This document shows positions 18,236 to 27,057 of a DNA stretch of 64,000 nucleotides, piece by piece. The notes beneath the pieces were generated by a model. That model made no database searches and was not told the DNA's origin. It saw nothing but the letters and a program-made list of their open reading frames with translations. This DNA comes from Paractinoplanes durhamensis (GTDB lineage Bacteria; Actinomycetota; Actinomycetes; Mycobacteriales; Micromonosporaceae): positions 186,001-250,000 of the forward strand of contig NZ_BOML01000059.1 in NCBI RefSeq assembly GCF_016862175.1, given 5' to 3'. Position 1 is the first letter of the stretch; each line of letters starts with the position of its first letter. The position numbers and the translations under genes are program-made.

Positions 18236-19897
18236 ATGAGCGGCTGGCAGCTGACCGGCTACACGCCTGTTCGTCCGCTCGGGGCGGGTGCTTCGGGCAG
18301 TGTCGTGCTCGCCACCCACGACCCGAGCGGCACCGCGGTCGCGATCAAATATCTGGCGCGCGGCCTCGGCGACGACCCGTCCTTCCGGGAAGCCTTCCGG
18401 AAAGAGGCGCGGCTGCTCGGCCAGATCGACGACCCGCACATCTCCCGGCTGTACGAGTACGTCGAGTCCGCCGAGGGCGCGGCGATCGTGATGGAGCTGG
18501 TCAACGGGGTGTCGCTGCGGCAGATGCTGCGCGAGCACGGCCCGACCACCCCCGAGGCGGCGCTGGCCGTGCTGAAGGGCTCGCTCGCCGGGCTGGGCGC
18601 GGCGCACGCCCGCGGCGTCGTGCACCGCGACTACAAGCCGGAGAACGTTCTGGTCACCGAGGACGGGCAGAGCAAGCTCGCCGACTTCGGCATCGCCACC
18701 CCGATCGGCGAGGGCGCCGACACGATCGTCACCGGCACGCCCCGCTACATGGCCCCCGAGCAGTGGACCGGGGTCCCGGCCACGCCGGCCTGCGACATCT
18801 ACGCCGCCACCGCCACCTTCTTCGAGTGCCTCACCGGCCGCCCGCCGTACGACGGGCCGAACCTCTTCGCCCTGCACGAGCTGCACGCCAACGCGCCGAT
18901 CCCGACCGATCCGGCCCCGCCGGCGGTGCACCATCTCCTCCGGTACGGCATGGCCAAACTGCCGGCCGACCGGCCCCAGCACGCCGCCGCCTTCCTCGAC
19001 ATCCTGGAGCGGGTGGCCGGCAGCGCGTACGGGCCGGGGTGGGAGGAGCGCGGGATCGGTGCGCTGGCCCGCCGGGCCGCGCTGCTCGCCGCGCTGTGGC
19101 CGTTCCCGGACGGCAACAGCGGCGCCACCAGCCTCGCCTCGACGGCGGTCGGCGCCTCCGCGGCCGGCCGACCGGCCCGGGCCCGCCTCGGCCGGAAGCG
19201 GATCGCGCTGGCCGGCAGCGCCATCGTCGCGGCCCTGCTGGTCGGCGGGGCCGGATACCACTACGCCGCGGCCGGGAGCCCGGCCGTCGCGGGCGGCCCG
19301 GCGAGCCCGACGCCCGATCCGACGGTGGTCGAGACCACCATTACGGACCCGCCGGCGATCCCGTCGGCTTCTCCCACCCCGAGTCCGACCCCGTCGACCT
19401 CGTCGGCCTCGTCGAGCCCGACCGTCTCGGCCACGCCGACCACGACGAAACCGGCGACGCCGACCACCCCGCCGACGAAGGCGCCGACCACGACGAAGGC
19501 GCCGACCCCCACGCCGAAGCCGTCGACAAGCACGGTCCCGCCCGACACCACCGCCCCGATGATCGGCGGGGCCGGCGCGAGCCCGACGTCGATCGAGGGG
19601 GAGCGCTGCCAGTACGGCGTCAAGACCAGCACCGTCACGGTCACCGTCACCGACGACCGGAGCGACGCGTCCGCGCTGACGGTCAGCTTCACCTACGTCC
19701 TGGGCAGCGCCACCTCGACGGTCGGGATGAAGTCGGCCGGGAAGGGCCTCTTCCAGGGCACGCTCGGCCCGCTGGGAGTGCCGAGGGCATCCACCCGCAT
19801 CCCGATCACGGTGGTCGCCGCCGACGCCGCCGGCAACTCGGCCCAGTCGTCGAAACCGACCTACGTGACCCTCGTCAACACCTGCACCCCCGGTTAG
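18236..19897 (+). CDS. Membrane Ser/Thr protein kinase of the Pkn type
   Basis: The 553-residue protein has a cytoplasmic kinase domain (about 9-265) with Gly loop GAGASGSV, ATP-binding Lys38, catalytic HRDYKPEN (Asp132), DFG (150-152) and an APE-type MAPEQW. One transmembrane helix follows (about 322-346). Then come a Pro/Thr/Ser-rich linker and a C-terminal Ig-like extracellular domain with two cysteines. ATG 18236 is chosen because GGTGGAG stands 6 nt before it and the kinase fold begins at once. The 298 nt between this gene and the divergent glycosyltransferase gene show no further gene. Confidence 0.9.
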   Translation: MSGWQLTGYTPVRPLGAGASGSVVLATHDPSGTAVAIKYLARGLGDDPSFREAFRKEARLLGQIDDPHISRLYEYVESAEGAAIVMELVNGVSLRQMLREHGPTTPEAALAVLKGSLAGLGAAHARGVVHRDYKPENVLVTEDGQSKLADFGIATPIGEGADTIVTGTPRYMAPEQWTGVPATPACDIYAATATFFECLTGRPPYDGPNLFALHELHANAPIPTDPAPPAVHHLLRYGMAKLPADRPQHAAAFLDILERVAGSAYGPGWEERGIGALARRAALLAALWPFPDGNSGATSLASTAVGASAAGRPARARLGRKRIALAGSAIVAALLVGGAGYHYAAAGSPAVAGGPASPTPDPTVVETTITDPPAIPSASPTPSPTPSTSSASSSPTVSATPTTTKPATPTTPPTKAPTTTKAPTPTPKPSTSTVPPDTTAPMIGGAGASPTSIEGERCQYGVKTSTVTVTVTDDRSDASALTVSFTYVLGSATSTVGMKSAGKGLFQGTLGPLGVPRASTRIPITVVAADAAGNSAQSSKPTYVTLVNTCTPG

Positions 19898-19906
19898 GAG
19901 TACGCC

Positions 19907-20545
19907 GTGCCGGAGGAACCCTTCGACGGCCGGCCGATGCCCCCGCCCGTCGATCCGTGGGCGACCATCGACCGTCCCGTCCCCACCGTCTACCTCGGCG
20001 GCCCGGATACGACCGTGCCGGCCGCCCGGCCGGCAAAGCCACCGCCCCCGGCCGAGGAGTACCGGTTCGGGCCCGGCGTGCCGGTGACGCCGGCGCCCGC
20101 CCCCGCCTGGCCGGCCGCCGCCCCGCCCCGGCGCCCGGTCTGGCGCCGGGTCGTGTCGCTGCTCTCCAGCCTGCTGACCCTCGCGCTGGTCATCGTGGTC
20201 GGGCTGTACCTCTGGCAGCGGCTCCGCCCGATCGAGGTGGAGAGCGTCTCGGTGGCCGTCCCGAAGCCGGCCGGCACCCGCTGCGACGTCACCGTCGACG
20301 TGATCGCCACCGTGCACACCAACGGGCGGAGCGGCGTCCTCGAATACCAGTGGTTCCGGTCCGACGCGGCCCCGGGCGCCGTCCTCACCGAGCAGGTCGG
20401 CAGCGGCCAGCGCGTCGTCACCCTCACCCTGAAATGGGCGTTCAGCGGCGTCGGCACCACCATCGAGACCGCCAAGATCAACATCGTCAAGCCGTCGCCG
20501 CTGCAGGCCGGCACGCAGGTCGCCTACCGCTGCCGGCGCCGCTGA
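19907..20545 (+). CDS. Single-pass membrane protein with proline-rich cytoplasmic N-terminus
   Basis: The 212-residue protein starts at GTG 19907, with AGGAG overlapping the kinase stop, so it is in one operon with the kinase. The N-terminal 80 residues are Pro-rich and end in a basic patch. One transmembrane helix (about 82-103) follows, then an extracellular beta-rich domain with two cysteines (RCDVTVDV, YRCRRR). The organisation mirrors the kinase. It is a good candidate for a kinase substrate or a sensory partner (inference). Confidence 0.65.
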   Translation: MPEEPFDGRPMPPPVDPWATIDRPVPTVYLGGPDTTVPAARPAKPPPPAEEYRFGPGVPVTPAPAPAWPAAAPPRRPVWRRVVSLLSSLLTLALVIVVGLYLWQRLRPIEVESVSVAVPKPAGTRCDVTVDVIATVHTNGRSGVLEYQWFRSDAAPGAVLTEQVGSGQRVVTLTLKWAFSGVGTTIETAKINIVKPSPLQAGTQVAYRCRRR

Positions 20546-20557
20546 CCGAGCGGCCCC

Positions 20558-21019
20558 TCAGTGCTCGTTCTTGATCACGAAGTATGAGCCGCGGATCGTG
20601 CCGGCCAGCTTCGACTTCTGCCGGGCGAACTTGAACGCGCCGAGCTCCGCCGGGATCTCCATCCCGTCGGAGAGCTTGAACCCGACCGCGCGCTTCCCGC
20701 CGTCGTCGACCGTGTACATCACGTTGATCGACAGGCCGCTCGCGTAGAAGACGTACGCCATCCTGATGTTCTCGACCTGGAAGGTGTTCGCCTCCAGCGG
20801 GGGCGAGGCGATGACCAGGCCGCGCTCCTTCTCGAGGATGCCGCTCACCCACGCGATCGCCGGCTGCGCCTCGGCGGCGGGCTCGACCGTGAAGACGTGG
20901 TCGTACTTGTTCTTGAAGTACCGGGCCTCGTTCGCCCGCAGGCCGGCGAGGGCGTCCGCGACCGGCGACGACTCCAGGCCGACGGTCGACACGGTGGTGA
21001 AGTCCACGACGTAAGACAT
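20558..21019 (-). CDS. Hypothetical cytosolic protein, 153 residues
   Basis: The protein starts MSYVVDFTTVSTVGLESSPVADALAG and has no signal peptide or membrane helix. It contains a conserved-looking YFKNKYDHVFTVEP stretch and a beta-rich second half (AYVFYASGLSINVMYTVDD). I do not recognise the family. It is divergent from the peptide gene at 21136, so it may belong to the same locus, but that is only positional. Confidence 0.5.
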   Translation of the reverse strand: MSYVVDFTTVSTVGLESSPVADALAGLRANEARYFKNKYDHVFTVEPAAEAQPAIAWVSGILEKERGLVIASPPLEANTFQVENIRMAYVFYASGLSINVMYTVDDGGKRAVGFKLSDGMEIPAELGAFKFARQKSKLAGTIRGSYFVIKNEH

Positions 21020-21135
21020 GCGAAAACGCTACAGCGCCGGGCGATCAGAGTAAGGCGGCTTGCTCTACCTGGCCTCCCGGCATTCTTGGATGCTTCCTCC
21101 TGTCAGAGCCGAACGACTCCGGGGGGAGGAAAACC

Positions 21136-21261
21136 ATGAAGTCCACGCTCGAGATGAAGAAGGCGAGCACGGCCAAGAAGATCGACGTTCGCCGTACCGG
21201 CGACGTGCGTCTTACGACGGCCGCGTTCTGTTCCAACAGCTGCTACTGGGTGGCGGTCTGA
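21136..21261 (+). CDS. 41-residue precursor-like peptide (candidate RiPP or signal peptide precursor)
   Basis: This short gene has a near-ideal ribosome site (GGGGGGAGG about 6 nt before ATG). It encodes a basic leader-like N-terminus (MKSTLEMKKASTAKKIDV...) followed by RRTGDVRLTTAA. The hydrophobic, Cys-containing tail is FCSNSCYWVAV, with Cys32 and Cys36 in CxxxC. Such a charged leader plus short Cys/Ser/aromatic core is the usual form of ribosomal peptide precursors. A strong hairpin and then a PqqD-like/M50 protease gene follow on the same strand, which supports the reading. The modification, if any, is unknown. No lanthionine synthetase, YcaO or radical-SAM gene is in the window. Confidence 0.7.
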   Translation: MKSTLEMKKASTAKKIDVRRTGDVRLTTAAFCSNSCYWVAV

Positions 21262-21271
21262 CGCATGGCGA

Positions 21272-21309
21272 GTACGGACGGCCCGCAGTTCGCTCCGGGC
21301 CGTCCGTAC
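21272..21309 (+). promoter_or_regulatory. 14-bp perfect hairpin between peptide gene and protease gene
   Basis: Positions 21272-21285 pair perfectly with 21296-21309 around a 10-nt loop. No T-run follows. The hairpin probably acts as a partial terminator or 3' stabiliser, giving more peptide mRNA than downstream enzyme mRNA. A 23-codon frame starting at ATG 21265 runs through it and overlaps the protease start; I regard this as incidental. Confidence 0.65.
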
Positions 21310-21328
21310 GGACAGCGGGGGGTTACCG

Positions 21329-22525
21329 ATGACTGACGGGCGCATCACGTTCCACCCGCTGAGCTTCGTCCCGGAAGGGGCCGACGTGGTCGTGGGCCGG
21401 GGCGACACCGGAACCTACGCGGTGCTGCCGCACGACGGGGCCGCACTGCTGCGGCGGCTCATCGGCGGTTCGACCGCCGCCGAGGCCGCCACCTGGTACG
21501 AGCGGAACTTCGGCGAAGCCGTGGACGTCGACGACTTCCTGGGATCCCTGACCGACCTGGGATTCGTCACCTCGCCCGGCAGCGCGGTCGCCGGCACCGC
21601 CACCGCGCCCCGGTTCCAGTGGCTGGGGCGGGCGTTGTTCTCCGCGCCCGCGTGGCTGATCTACGCGGCGGTCGTCGTGCTCGCGCTGATCGAGCTCGCC
21701 GGGCGGCCGGATCTGCGGCCCGCCGCCTCGCACGTGTATTTCACCGCATCGCTGGTCACGGTCCAGGTCGTGCTGATGTTCGGCACGATCCCGCTCAGTT
21801 TCCTGCACGAGGCCTACCACGTCCTGGCCGGTCAGCGCCTCGGCCTGCACAGCCGGCTCGGCATCAGCAACCGCTACAACTTCGTGGTCTTCGAGACCAA
21901 GAACAACGGCTTGCTGAGCGTACGCCGTGGGCAGCGCTACCTGCCGTTCCTGGCCGGGATGCTGATCGACGTGGTGATGGCGGCCGCCTTCACCCTGGCG
22001 GCGGGTGCACTGGCCGGCGGCGGCGCTTTCTCGGCGTACACAAGCCGCCTCTGTCTTGCTCTGTGTTTTTCGATCGTCGCCCGCCTCGCCTGGCAACTGC
22101 TGCTGCATCTGCGCACCGACCTCTACTACGTCCTGAGCACCGCGCTGAACTGCTACGACCTGCACGACGCGAGCCGATCCATCCTGGCCAACCGATTTCG
22201 CCGGCTCACCGGCCGGACGAGTGGCCTGGTCGACGAGACCCAGTGGACCGACCGCGACCGCAGGGTCGGCAGTTGGTACGGATGGTTCATCGCCCTCGGG
22301 TTCGCCGGCACCGTCGTGCTGGCCGTCGTCTTCACCGTCCCGATCGCGGTGACCTACGCCGCCCGCGCGGTCCAGGGGGTCCTGGCCGGAACCGGGACGT
22401 GGCACTTCTGGGACTCGCTGATCTCGCTCGCCATTCTCGCCGTCCAGTTCGTCCTGCCCGCCGTGCTGGCGTGGCGCAAGCGACGGCACCATCGGGCACG
22501 CAAGCCGAGGCTGCGCGCCAGCTGA
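21329..22525 (+). CDS. PqqD-like/M50 membrane zinc metalloprotease
   Basis: The 398-residue protein joins two parts. Residues about 1-85 resemble a PqqD-like peptide-recognition winged helix (TYAVLPHDGAALLRRLIGGSTAAEA...VDDFLGSLTDLGFV). The rest has six or seven membrane helices with the zinc motif HEAYH (160-164), an Asp in LID (214) and an RTDLYYVL segment (262-269), as in M50 site-2-type peptide metalloproteases. ATG 21329 follows GGGGGG. It most likely binds the leader of the 41-residue peptide and cleaves it in or at the membrane, possibly aiding export. It lies 16 nt before the TPR gene. Confidence 0.8.
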   Translation: MTDGRITFHPLSFVPEGADVVVGRGDTGTYAVLPHDGAALLRRLIGGSTAAEAATWYERNFGEAVDVDDFLGSLTDLGFVTSPGSAVAGTATAPRFQWLGRALFSAPAWLIYAAVVVLALIELAGRPDLRPAASHVYFTASLVTVQVVLMFGTIPLSFLHEAYHVLAGQRLGLHSRLGISNRYNFVVFETKNNGLLSVRRGQRYLPFLAGMLIDVVMAAAFTLAAGALAGGGAFSAYTSRLCLALCFSIVARLAWQLLLHLRTDLYYVLSTALNCYDLHDASRSILANRFRRLTGRTSGLVDETQWTDRDRRVGSWYGWFIALGFAGTVVLAVVFTVPIAVTYAARAVQGVLAGTGTWHFWDSLISLAILAVQFVLPAVLAWRKRRHHRARKPRLRAS

Positions 22526-22541
22526 AGGAGACTGATACCGG

Positions 22542-24605
22542 ATGTTGCGCTATCCGCATGTCGTCGGAGCCCGGGCCCGGGACCGGCTTGCCATGACCGA
22601 ATTGCCCGCGGGGGCGGTCGTCGCCCACTGCCACCAGGGTCTGCGGGGACCCTTCACCGGGGTGGACACCGTCCTCGAGGCGGTGCTGCCCGACGTCGTC
22701 CGCCGGTGGCCGGATCTGGTCGATGCCCACCGCTTCGAGCTGCTGGAGGCGATCCCGGAGCTGAGCGCACTGATCGGCCCGCCGGCGAGCACCCTGGCCA
22801 AGGACGCGCCGTTCGCCGAGCGGACCCGGTGGTACGGCCGGATCATGACCCGATGCTTCTCGCAGGGCATGATCACCCTCCTGCGCGACTACGCGCTGCG
22901 CCTGCGCGCGGCCGGTGGTGCGCCACCGACCCTGGTCTTCGACGACGTCCACCGGGCCGAGTCGGCGACCCAGCAGTTCGTCGCGCTCTTCGTCCGCCGG
23001 GTCGGCGCGGATCTGTGGCCGGCGGTGATCGGCAGCGACGGCGCCGTCGAGCCCGAACTTCAGGCCGCCCTGGCCGACTTCGCCGACCGCGTCGACGCCG
23101 TGCCGCGACCGGACTCCCGCGTCCGGAGCGGCGCGGAACTGGCGGCCGAATACGTCTGGTCGGACGGGACCAGCGACAACCCGGCGGCCTACCGGGCCTA
23201 TCGGGATCTCGACGCCACCGAGCGCGCGGCCATGCACGACCAGCGCGCCGCCGAGCTCGAGCCGGACGCGACCTGGGGGGTACGGGTCGCCGCGCTCGTC
23301 CACCACCTGGAGCGCGGCACCGATCCGCGCGGCAAGGGGGTCGAAGCCCTGCAGGCCGCGGCCGAATACCTCACGTTCATGGGGTTCCAGGAGGCGGCCG
23401 CGGCGATGAGCGAGCGGGGGCGGGCGCTCACCGACCCCGACACCGAACCGGAGACGTACCGGAAATTCACCAACATCCTGATCGCCCAGGTGCTCGGGCT
23501 GGGCCGGCTGGACGAGGCCGAGGCCCTCTGCAGCGAGGTGCGGCAGCGCTACGCCCAGCCGTTCGCCCACATGACCACCAGCTACTTCCTGGCGATGATC
23601 TACACCCGGTTCGCCGAGCCCCGCGACCACGAGAAGGCCATCGGCTTCCAGAACAACGCCGTCGTCATCGCGAAAAGCCTGGCCGACGAGCGGCAACGGC
23701 TCGTCTACAGCGGCTTCCACGACAACGGGCTGGCGCTGATCGAGATGCATCGGGGCAACCTGGCCCGCGCGCTGACCCTGGTCGACGACGCGATGGCCCG
23801 GGTGGACGCCAAGCTCGGCGCGGACGAGTGGGTGCTGCACCGGTCCCAGTTGCTCTACAACCGCGGCCGCCTGCTCGGCGCGACCGGCCACGACGACGAG
23901 GCGTACGCGACGTTCACGACGTTGTCCGAGCTCGACCCGCACTACACCGACTACCTCTCCGAGCGCGCCAAGATCTCCCGTAAGCGGGGTGATCTGGCGG
24001 CCGCCATCCGTGACTACGACCGCGCCGACGAGCTGGGGCCGCCGTTCGTCGAGCTGTTCCACAACCGCGGGTCGGCCTATGCCGAGCTCGGCATGGTCGA
24101 GAAGGCCCGCGCCGACTTCGACTTCGTCCTCGACATGGAACCGGACGAGGCGGACACCCTGCTGAGCCGGGCCGAGCTGCTCCTCGGCGAGGGCGAGCTG
24201 GAGGCCGCGGCGGCGGACGCCTCGCGCGCGCTGGCGATCTTCCCCCGTGACCCGCGACTGCTGTGCCTGCGCGGCATGATCCACCTGGTGGCCGGGAACG
24301 CCGCCTCGGCCCGGTCCTACCTGGACGCCGCCCTTCAATGGGATCCGGACTACCCGGCCGCGCTGATCAACCGGGCGGTCGCGCACTTCGAACTGGCCGA
24401 ACCCGGCCTGTCCGCCGACGACCTGACCCGGGCCCTGGAACTTGTCGGGCCCGACGCGGACCTGCTGCTCAACCGCGGGATCGCGCATGCGGCCCGGGCG
24501 GACACCGCGGCCGCGCTGGCCGACTTCGACGCGGCGCTCGAGCTGCCCGACGCCGATCGTCCGGAGCTGCTCCGCCGCCGTGCCCTGTGCCTGGTGTCGT
24601 CATGA
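22542..24605 (+). CDS. TPR protein with degenerate N-terminal ATPase-like domain
   Basis: The 687-residue protein starts MLRYPHVVGARARDRLAMTELP after AAGGAG. The first 250 residues resemble the ATPase region of STAND/LuxR-type proteins: LVFDDVHRAESATQQFVALFVRR looks like a Walker B region, but I see no Walker A. From about residue 260 onward the chain is TPR-like helical pairs, clearest in the last 250 residues (GDLAAAIRDYDRADELGPP, GMVEKARADFDFVLDMEPD). It may bind the peptide or scaffold the enzymes, or sense mature peptide. It overlaps the flavin reductase gene by 4 nt. Confidence 0.7.
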   Translation: MLRYPHVVGARARDRLAMTELPAGAVVAHCHQGLRGPFTGVDTVLEAVLPDVVRRWPDLVDAHRFELLEAIPELSALIGPPASTLAKDAPFAERTRWYGRIMTRCFSQGMITLLRDYALRLRAAGGAPPTLVFDDVHRAESATQQFVALFVRRVGADLWPAVIGSDGAVEPELQAALADFADRVDAVPRPDSRVRSGAELAAEYVWSDGTSDNPAAYRAYRDLDATERAAMHDQRAAELEPDATWGVRVAALVHHLERGTDPRGKGVEALQAAAEYLTFMGFQEAAAAMSERGRALTDPDTEPETYRKFTNILIAQVLGLGRLDEAEALCSEVRQRYAQPFAHMTTSYFLAMIYTRFAEPRDHEKAIGFQNNAVVIAKSLADERQRLVYSGFHDNGLALIEMHRGNLARALTLVDDAMARVDAKLGADEWVLHRSQLLYNRGRLLGATGHDDEAYATFTTLSELDPHYTDYLSERAKISRKRGDLAAAIRDYDRADELGPPFVELFHNRGSAYAELGMVEKARADFDFVLDMEPDEADTLLSRAELLLGEGELEAAAADASRALAIFPRDPRLLCLRGMIHLVAGNAASARSYLDAALQWDPDYPAALINRAVAHFELAEPGLSADDLTRALELVGPDADLLLNRGIAHAARADTAAALADFDAALELPDADRPELLRRRALCLVSS

Positions 24606-25144
24606 CCGTCAGCCCGCAGGACTTTCGGGACGCGATGGCCTGCCTGGCCATGCCGGTCGCGGTGGTCAGCATGGTCGACCAGGCCGGCGGGTGGCACGGC
24701 GCGACCCTCGGGTCGGTGGTCTCGCTCTCCCTCGATCCGCCGCTGGTGATGTTCGCGGTCGGGCGCGGCACCGGCGTGCACCGGCCGTTGTGCGGCAGCG
24801 ACCGCTTCTGCATCAGCATCCTCGGCGCCGGGCAGCGGGCCGTTGCCGAGCAGTTCGCCGGGGCCGCGGCCGGCCGGTTCGCCCGCGGCATCGTGCCGGT
24901 CGGCGGCATCCCGGCGGTCGGCGCGGCGGCGTGCTGGCTGGTGTGCGGGCGGTCCCGGCTGGTCGAGGCGGGCGACCACACCATCGTCATCGGCTCGGTC
25001 GAGGACGTGCGGCCCGGGACCGGCGGGTCGCTGGTCTATCACGGGCGCCGCTACCACCGGCTGTCAGGCGCGCTTTCAGGTGCCGAGCAGGACGCGGAGC
25101 TCGGCTCGTCCGGCCAGGCCGAGCTTGTCGTAGGCGCTCTGTAG
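24602..25144 (+). CDS. Flavin reductase-like FMN-binding split-barrel protein
   Basis: The 180-residue protein has the flavin reductase order DFRDAMACLAMPVAVVSM, then GATLGSVVSLSLDPPLVMFAV, DRFCISILGAGQRAVAEQFAG and the closing YHGRRYHRLSG. Such proteins reduce FMN or FAD with NAD(P)H for a partner monooxygenase or flavoenzyme. No partner is visible within the operon, so it may itself act on the peptide or serve a gene elsewhere. Start ATG overlaps the TPR stop (ATGA). The last 23 codons overlap the convergent regulator gene by 69 bp, past the conserved fold. Confidence 0.8.
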   Translation: MTVSPQDFRDAMACLAMPVAVVSMVDQAGGWHGATLGSVVSLSLDPPLVMFAVGRGTGVHRPLCGSDRFCISILGAGQRAVAEQFAGAAAGRFARGIVPVGGIPAVGAAACWLVCGRSRLVEAGDHTIVIGSVEDVRPGTGGSLVYHGRRYHRLSGALSGAEQDAELGSSGQAELVVGAL

Positions 25145-26815
25145 ATAGTTGGAGACCGTTCGCGGCGACAGACCCAGCCGGGCGGCGATCTGCGGGCTGG
25201 TCAGCGACGGGGCCAGCAGCACCACCTCGCGTTCGCGGGTGGTCAGCTGGGACGGCAGCCGGCCCTGATCCAGCAGCGGGGTGCGGGCGCCCTCGCAGCG
25301 CTGGGCCAGGGCCTCGGCCCGCTCCTGGAACAGGGTCGCGGGCTTGTGGTGGCCGGCGCGGCGGTGGGCGTGGGCCGCGGCGGTGGCGGTCTCCGCGGCC
25401 AGCAGCAGGCGGCCCTGCTGTTCGAAGGCGTCGGTGGCCCGGCCGAGGGCGTCCGCGTCGCGCCGGGCCAGGGCCCGGGCCGCCATCGCCTCGTCCGCAT
25501 GCCCCAACTCCGCCAGCCGGGCGTGCACCGCGCTCGCCGCACCCAGCCGGGCGGCGTCGTAGAGCGCGGTCGCCTCCGCTTCCTTCTCCGTGGCCGCGGC
25601 CAGGCAACACTCGATCGCACGCCCGATCTCGCCCCGGGCGGCGTGCGACCATGCCCGGCGCAGAGCGATCCGTGCGGCCAGGACACCGGTGTGGGGGTGA
25701 TCGCAGGGGTCGGCCAGCTCGGCCATCCATTCGCACTTTCGGCTCCTGGTCAGCGCCGCGGCTTCGCGGAAACTCGCGGCGGCGGACCGCACCCGCCCCT
25801 GCATCGCTTCCGCCCGGCCGCGCAGCCCGGCCCAGGTGGCGGCCGCTTCCCGGATCTCGGCCGCGACCGACTCCCGGTAGCCGCGATCAGCCAGTTCCTG
25901 CGCGCCGTGCAGGTCTTTGCGGGCCAGGCACGCTTCGAACTCCGCGGTGTCGGGCCCAGGGTGGTCGGTCGGCTTCTCGGGGAGCAGGCCGCGGACCCGG
26001 CGCAGGGTGCTGGTCGTCAGCAGGCGCCGCACCAGGGGCCCGGACAGCGGCGGCGCCAGGCAGGCCCGCTCGGCGTCGACCCGGATCAGGCCGGCGCGCT
26101 CGGCGGCTTCCACCGCGGCCGGTTCGACAAGGGTCTCCAGCAGCGACATCGGCATCGCCTCGGCGCACGCGAGGACTTCTACGACCTGGCGCGCGGCCGG
26201 CCCGGCCTTGTCGAGCCACCGTCCGTACGGTCCGTTGTCGACCAATGCCCGCAGTGCCAAGGGATTGCCGCCGGACAGGCGGGTAAGCCGGTGCCGGTCG
26301 ATCGCGTCCGCGCCGGCTACTCGATCGACCAGCGCGGCCATCGCGTCCCCGGGCAGCGGGGTAATCGGCAGGCCGGTGATCCGGCCGCTGTTCCACAGGT
26401 CGGCCAGCGCCTCCGGCACGTCGCCGCCGGTGGTGCCGATCAGGAACACCGGGCACGCGGTCACCAACTGCGCGAGCAGCGCGTCCGACGCGTCGTCGAG
26501 GAAGTGCACGTCGTCCACGACCAGCACCGTCCGGGCCGGCCCGCGGAACCTCGCGATCAACCGGGACAGCAGGGCGCGCCCGTCGCCGGGGCCGGGGGAC
26601 AGGTGGGTGATCGCGCCGTACGGGATCGTCTGCAACGCCCGGCACGCGGTGACCCGTTCCGCCGGGGCCAGCTGGGCGGCCGCCTCCTGCGCCAGCCGGC
26701 TCTTGCCGACGCCCCACGCGCCGGTGAGCAGCACGCCGGTCAGGTGCGGGCGGCGGAAGGCGGCCTCGATCGCGGCGAGTTCACCGACCCGGCCGGTCAG
26801 TGGCCATTCGGCCAT
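25076..26815 (-). CDS. LuxR-family regulator with N-terminal ATPase domain (LAL type)
   Basis: The 579-residue protein has Walker A GAWGVGKS, Walker B VLVVDDVHFLDD, a helical TPR-like middle and a C-terminal LuxR helix-turn-helix (LTTREREVVLLAPSLTSPQIAARLGLSPRTVSNYL). ATG 26815 is preferred, with GAGGGG upstream; the 42 extra upstream residues look non-coding. At 579 residues it is short for LAL regulators, which are usually 850 or more. It is convergent with the flavin reductase gene and divergent from a second LAL gene, so both probably serve the peptide locus. Confidence 0.85.
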   Translation of the reverse strand: MAEWPLTGRVGELAAIEAAFRRPHLTGVLLTGAWGVGKSRLAQEAAAQLAPAERVTACRALQTIPYGAITHLSPGPGDGRALLSRLIARFRGPARTVLVVDDVHFLDDASDALLAQLVTACPVFLIGTTGGDVPEALADLWNSGRITGLPITPLPGDAMAALVDRVAGADAIDRHRLTRLSGGNPLALRALVDNGPYGRWLDKAGPAARQVVEVLACAEAMPMSLLETLVEPAAVEAAERAGLIRVDAERACLAPPLSGPLVRRLLTTSTLRRVRGLLPEKPTDHPGPDTAEFEACLARKDLHGAQELADRGYRESVAAEIREAAATWAGLRGRAEAMQGRVRSAAASFREAAALTRSRKCEWMAELADPCDHPHTGVLAARIALRRAWSHAARGEIGRAIECCLAAATEKEAEATALYDAARLGAASAVHARLAELGHADEAMAARALARRDADALGRATDAFEQQGRLLLAAETATAAAHAHRRAGHHKPATLFQERAEALAQRCEGARTPLLDQGRLPSQLTTREREVVLLAPSLTSPQIAARLGLSPRTVSNYLQSAYDKLGLAGRAELRVLLGT

Positions 26816-27057
26816 GGTGTGCCCCTCACGGTCGGTGGCGCGGACTCCCGACACCGTGCCGCCGGGGGCAGCGGGGTCACATCCGTGTCCGGCGCGGACG
26901 TTCTTGAGGGCGGGTCCGTAGCACAGCCACGACCACGGCACATCGGTCTACGTGAATCGGATTCCGGTTCGGCGGCCGTCGTGTTGCCGACTCGCCGGGC
27001 GACGCCGTGCGGCTAACGTCCCTTTTCGACAGTCAGCACGACGTTGGGGGGACGACG

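Noticed and set aside
18056..20317. 753-codon minus-strand frame
   Set aside because: Antisense to the Ser/Thr kinase gene; composition only.
21265..21336. 23-codon frame after the peptide gene
   Set aside because: Runs through the hairpin and overlaps the protease start. No ribosome site; probably chance.
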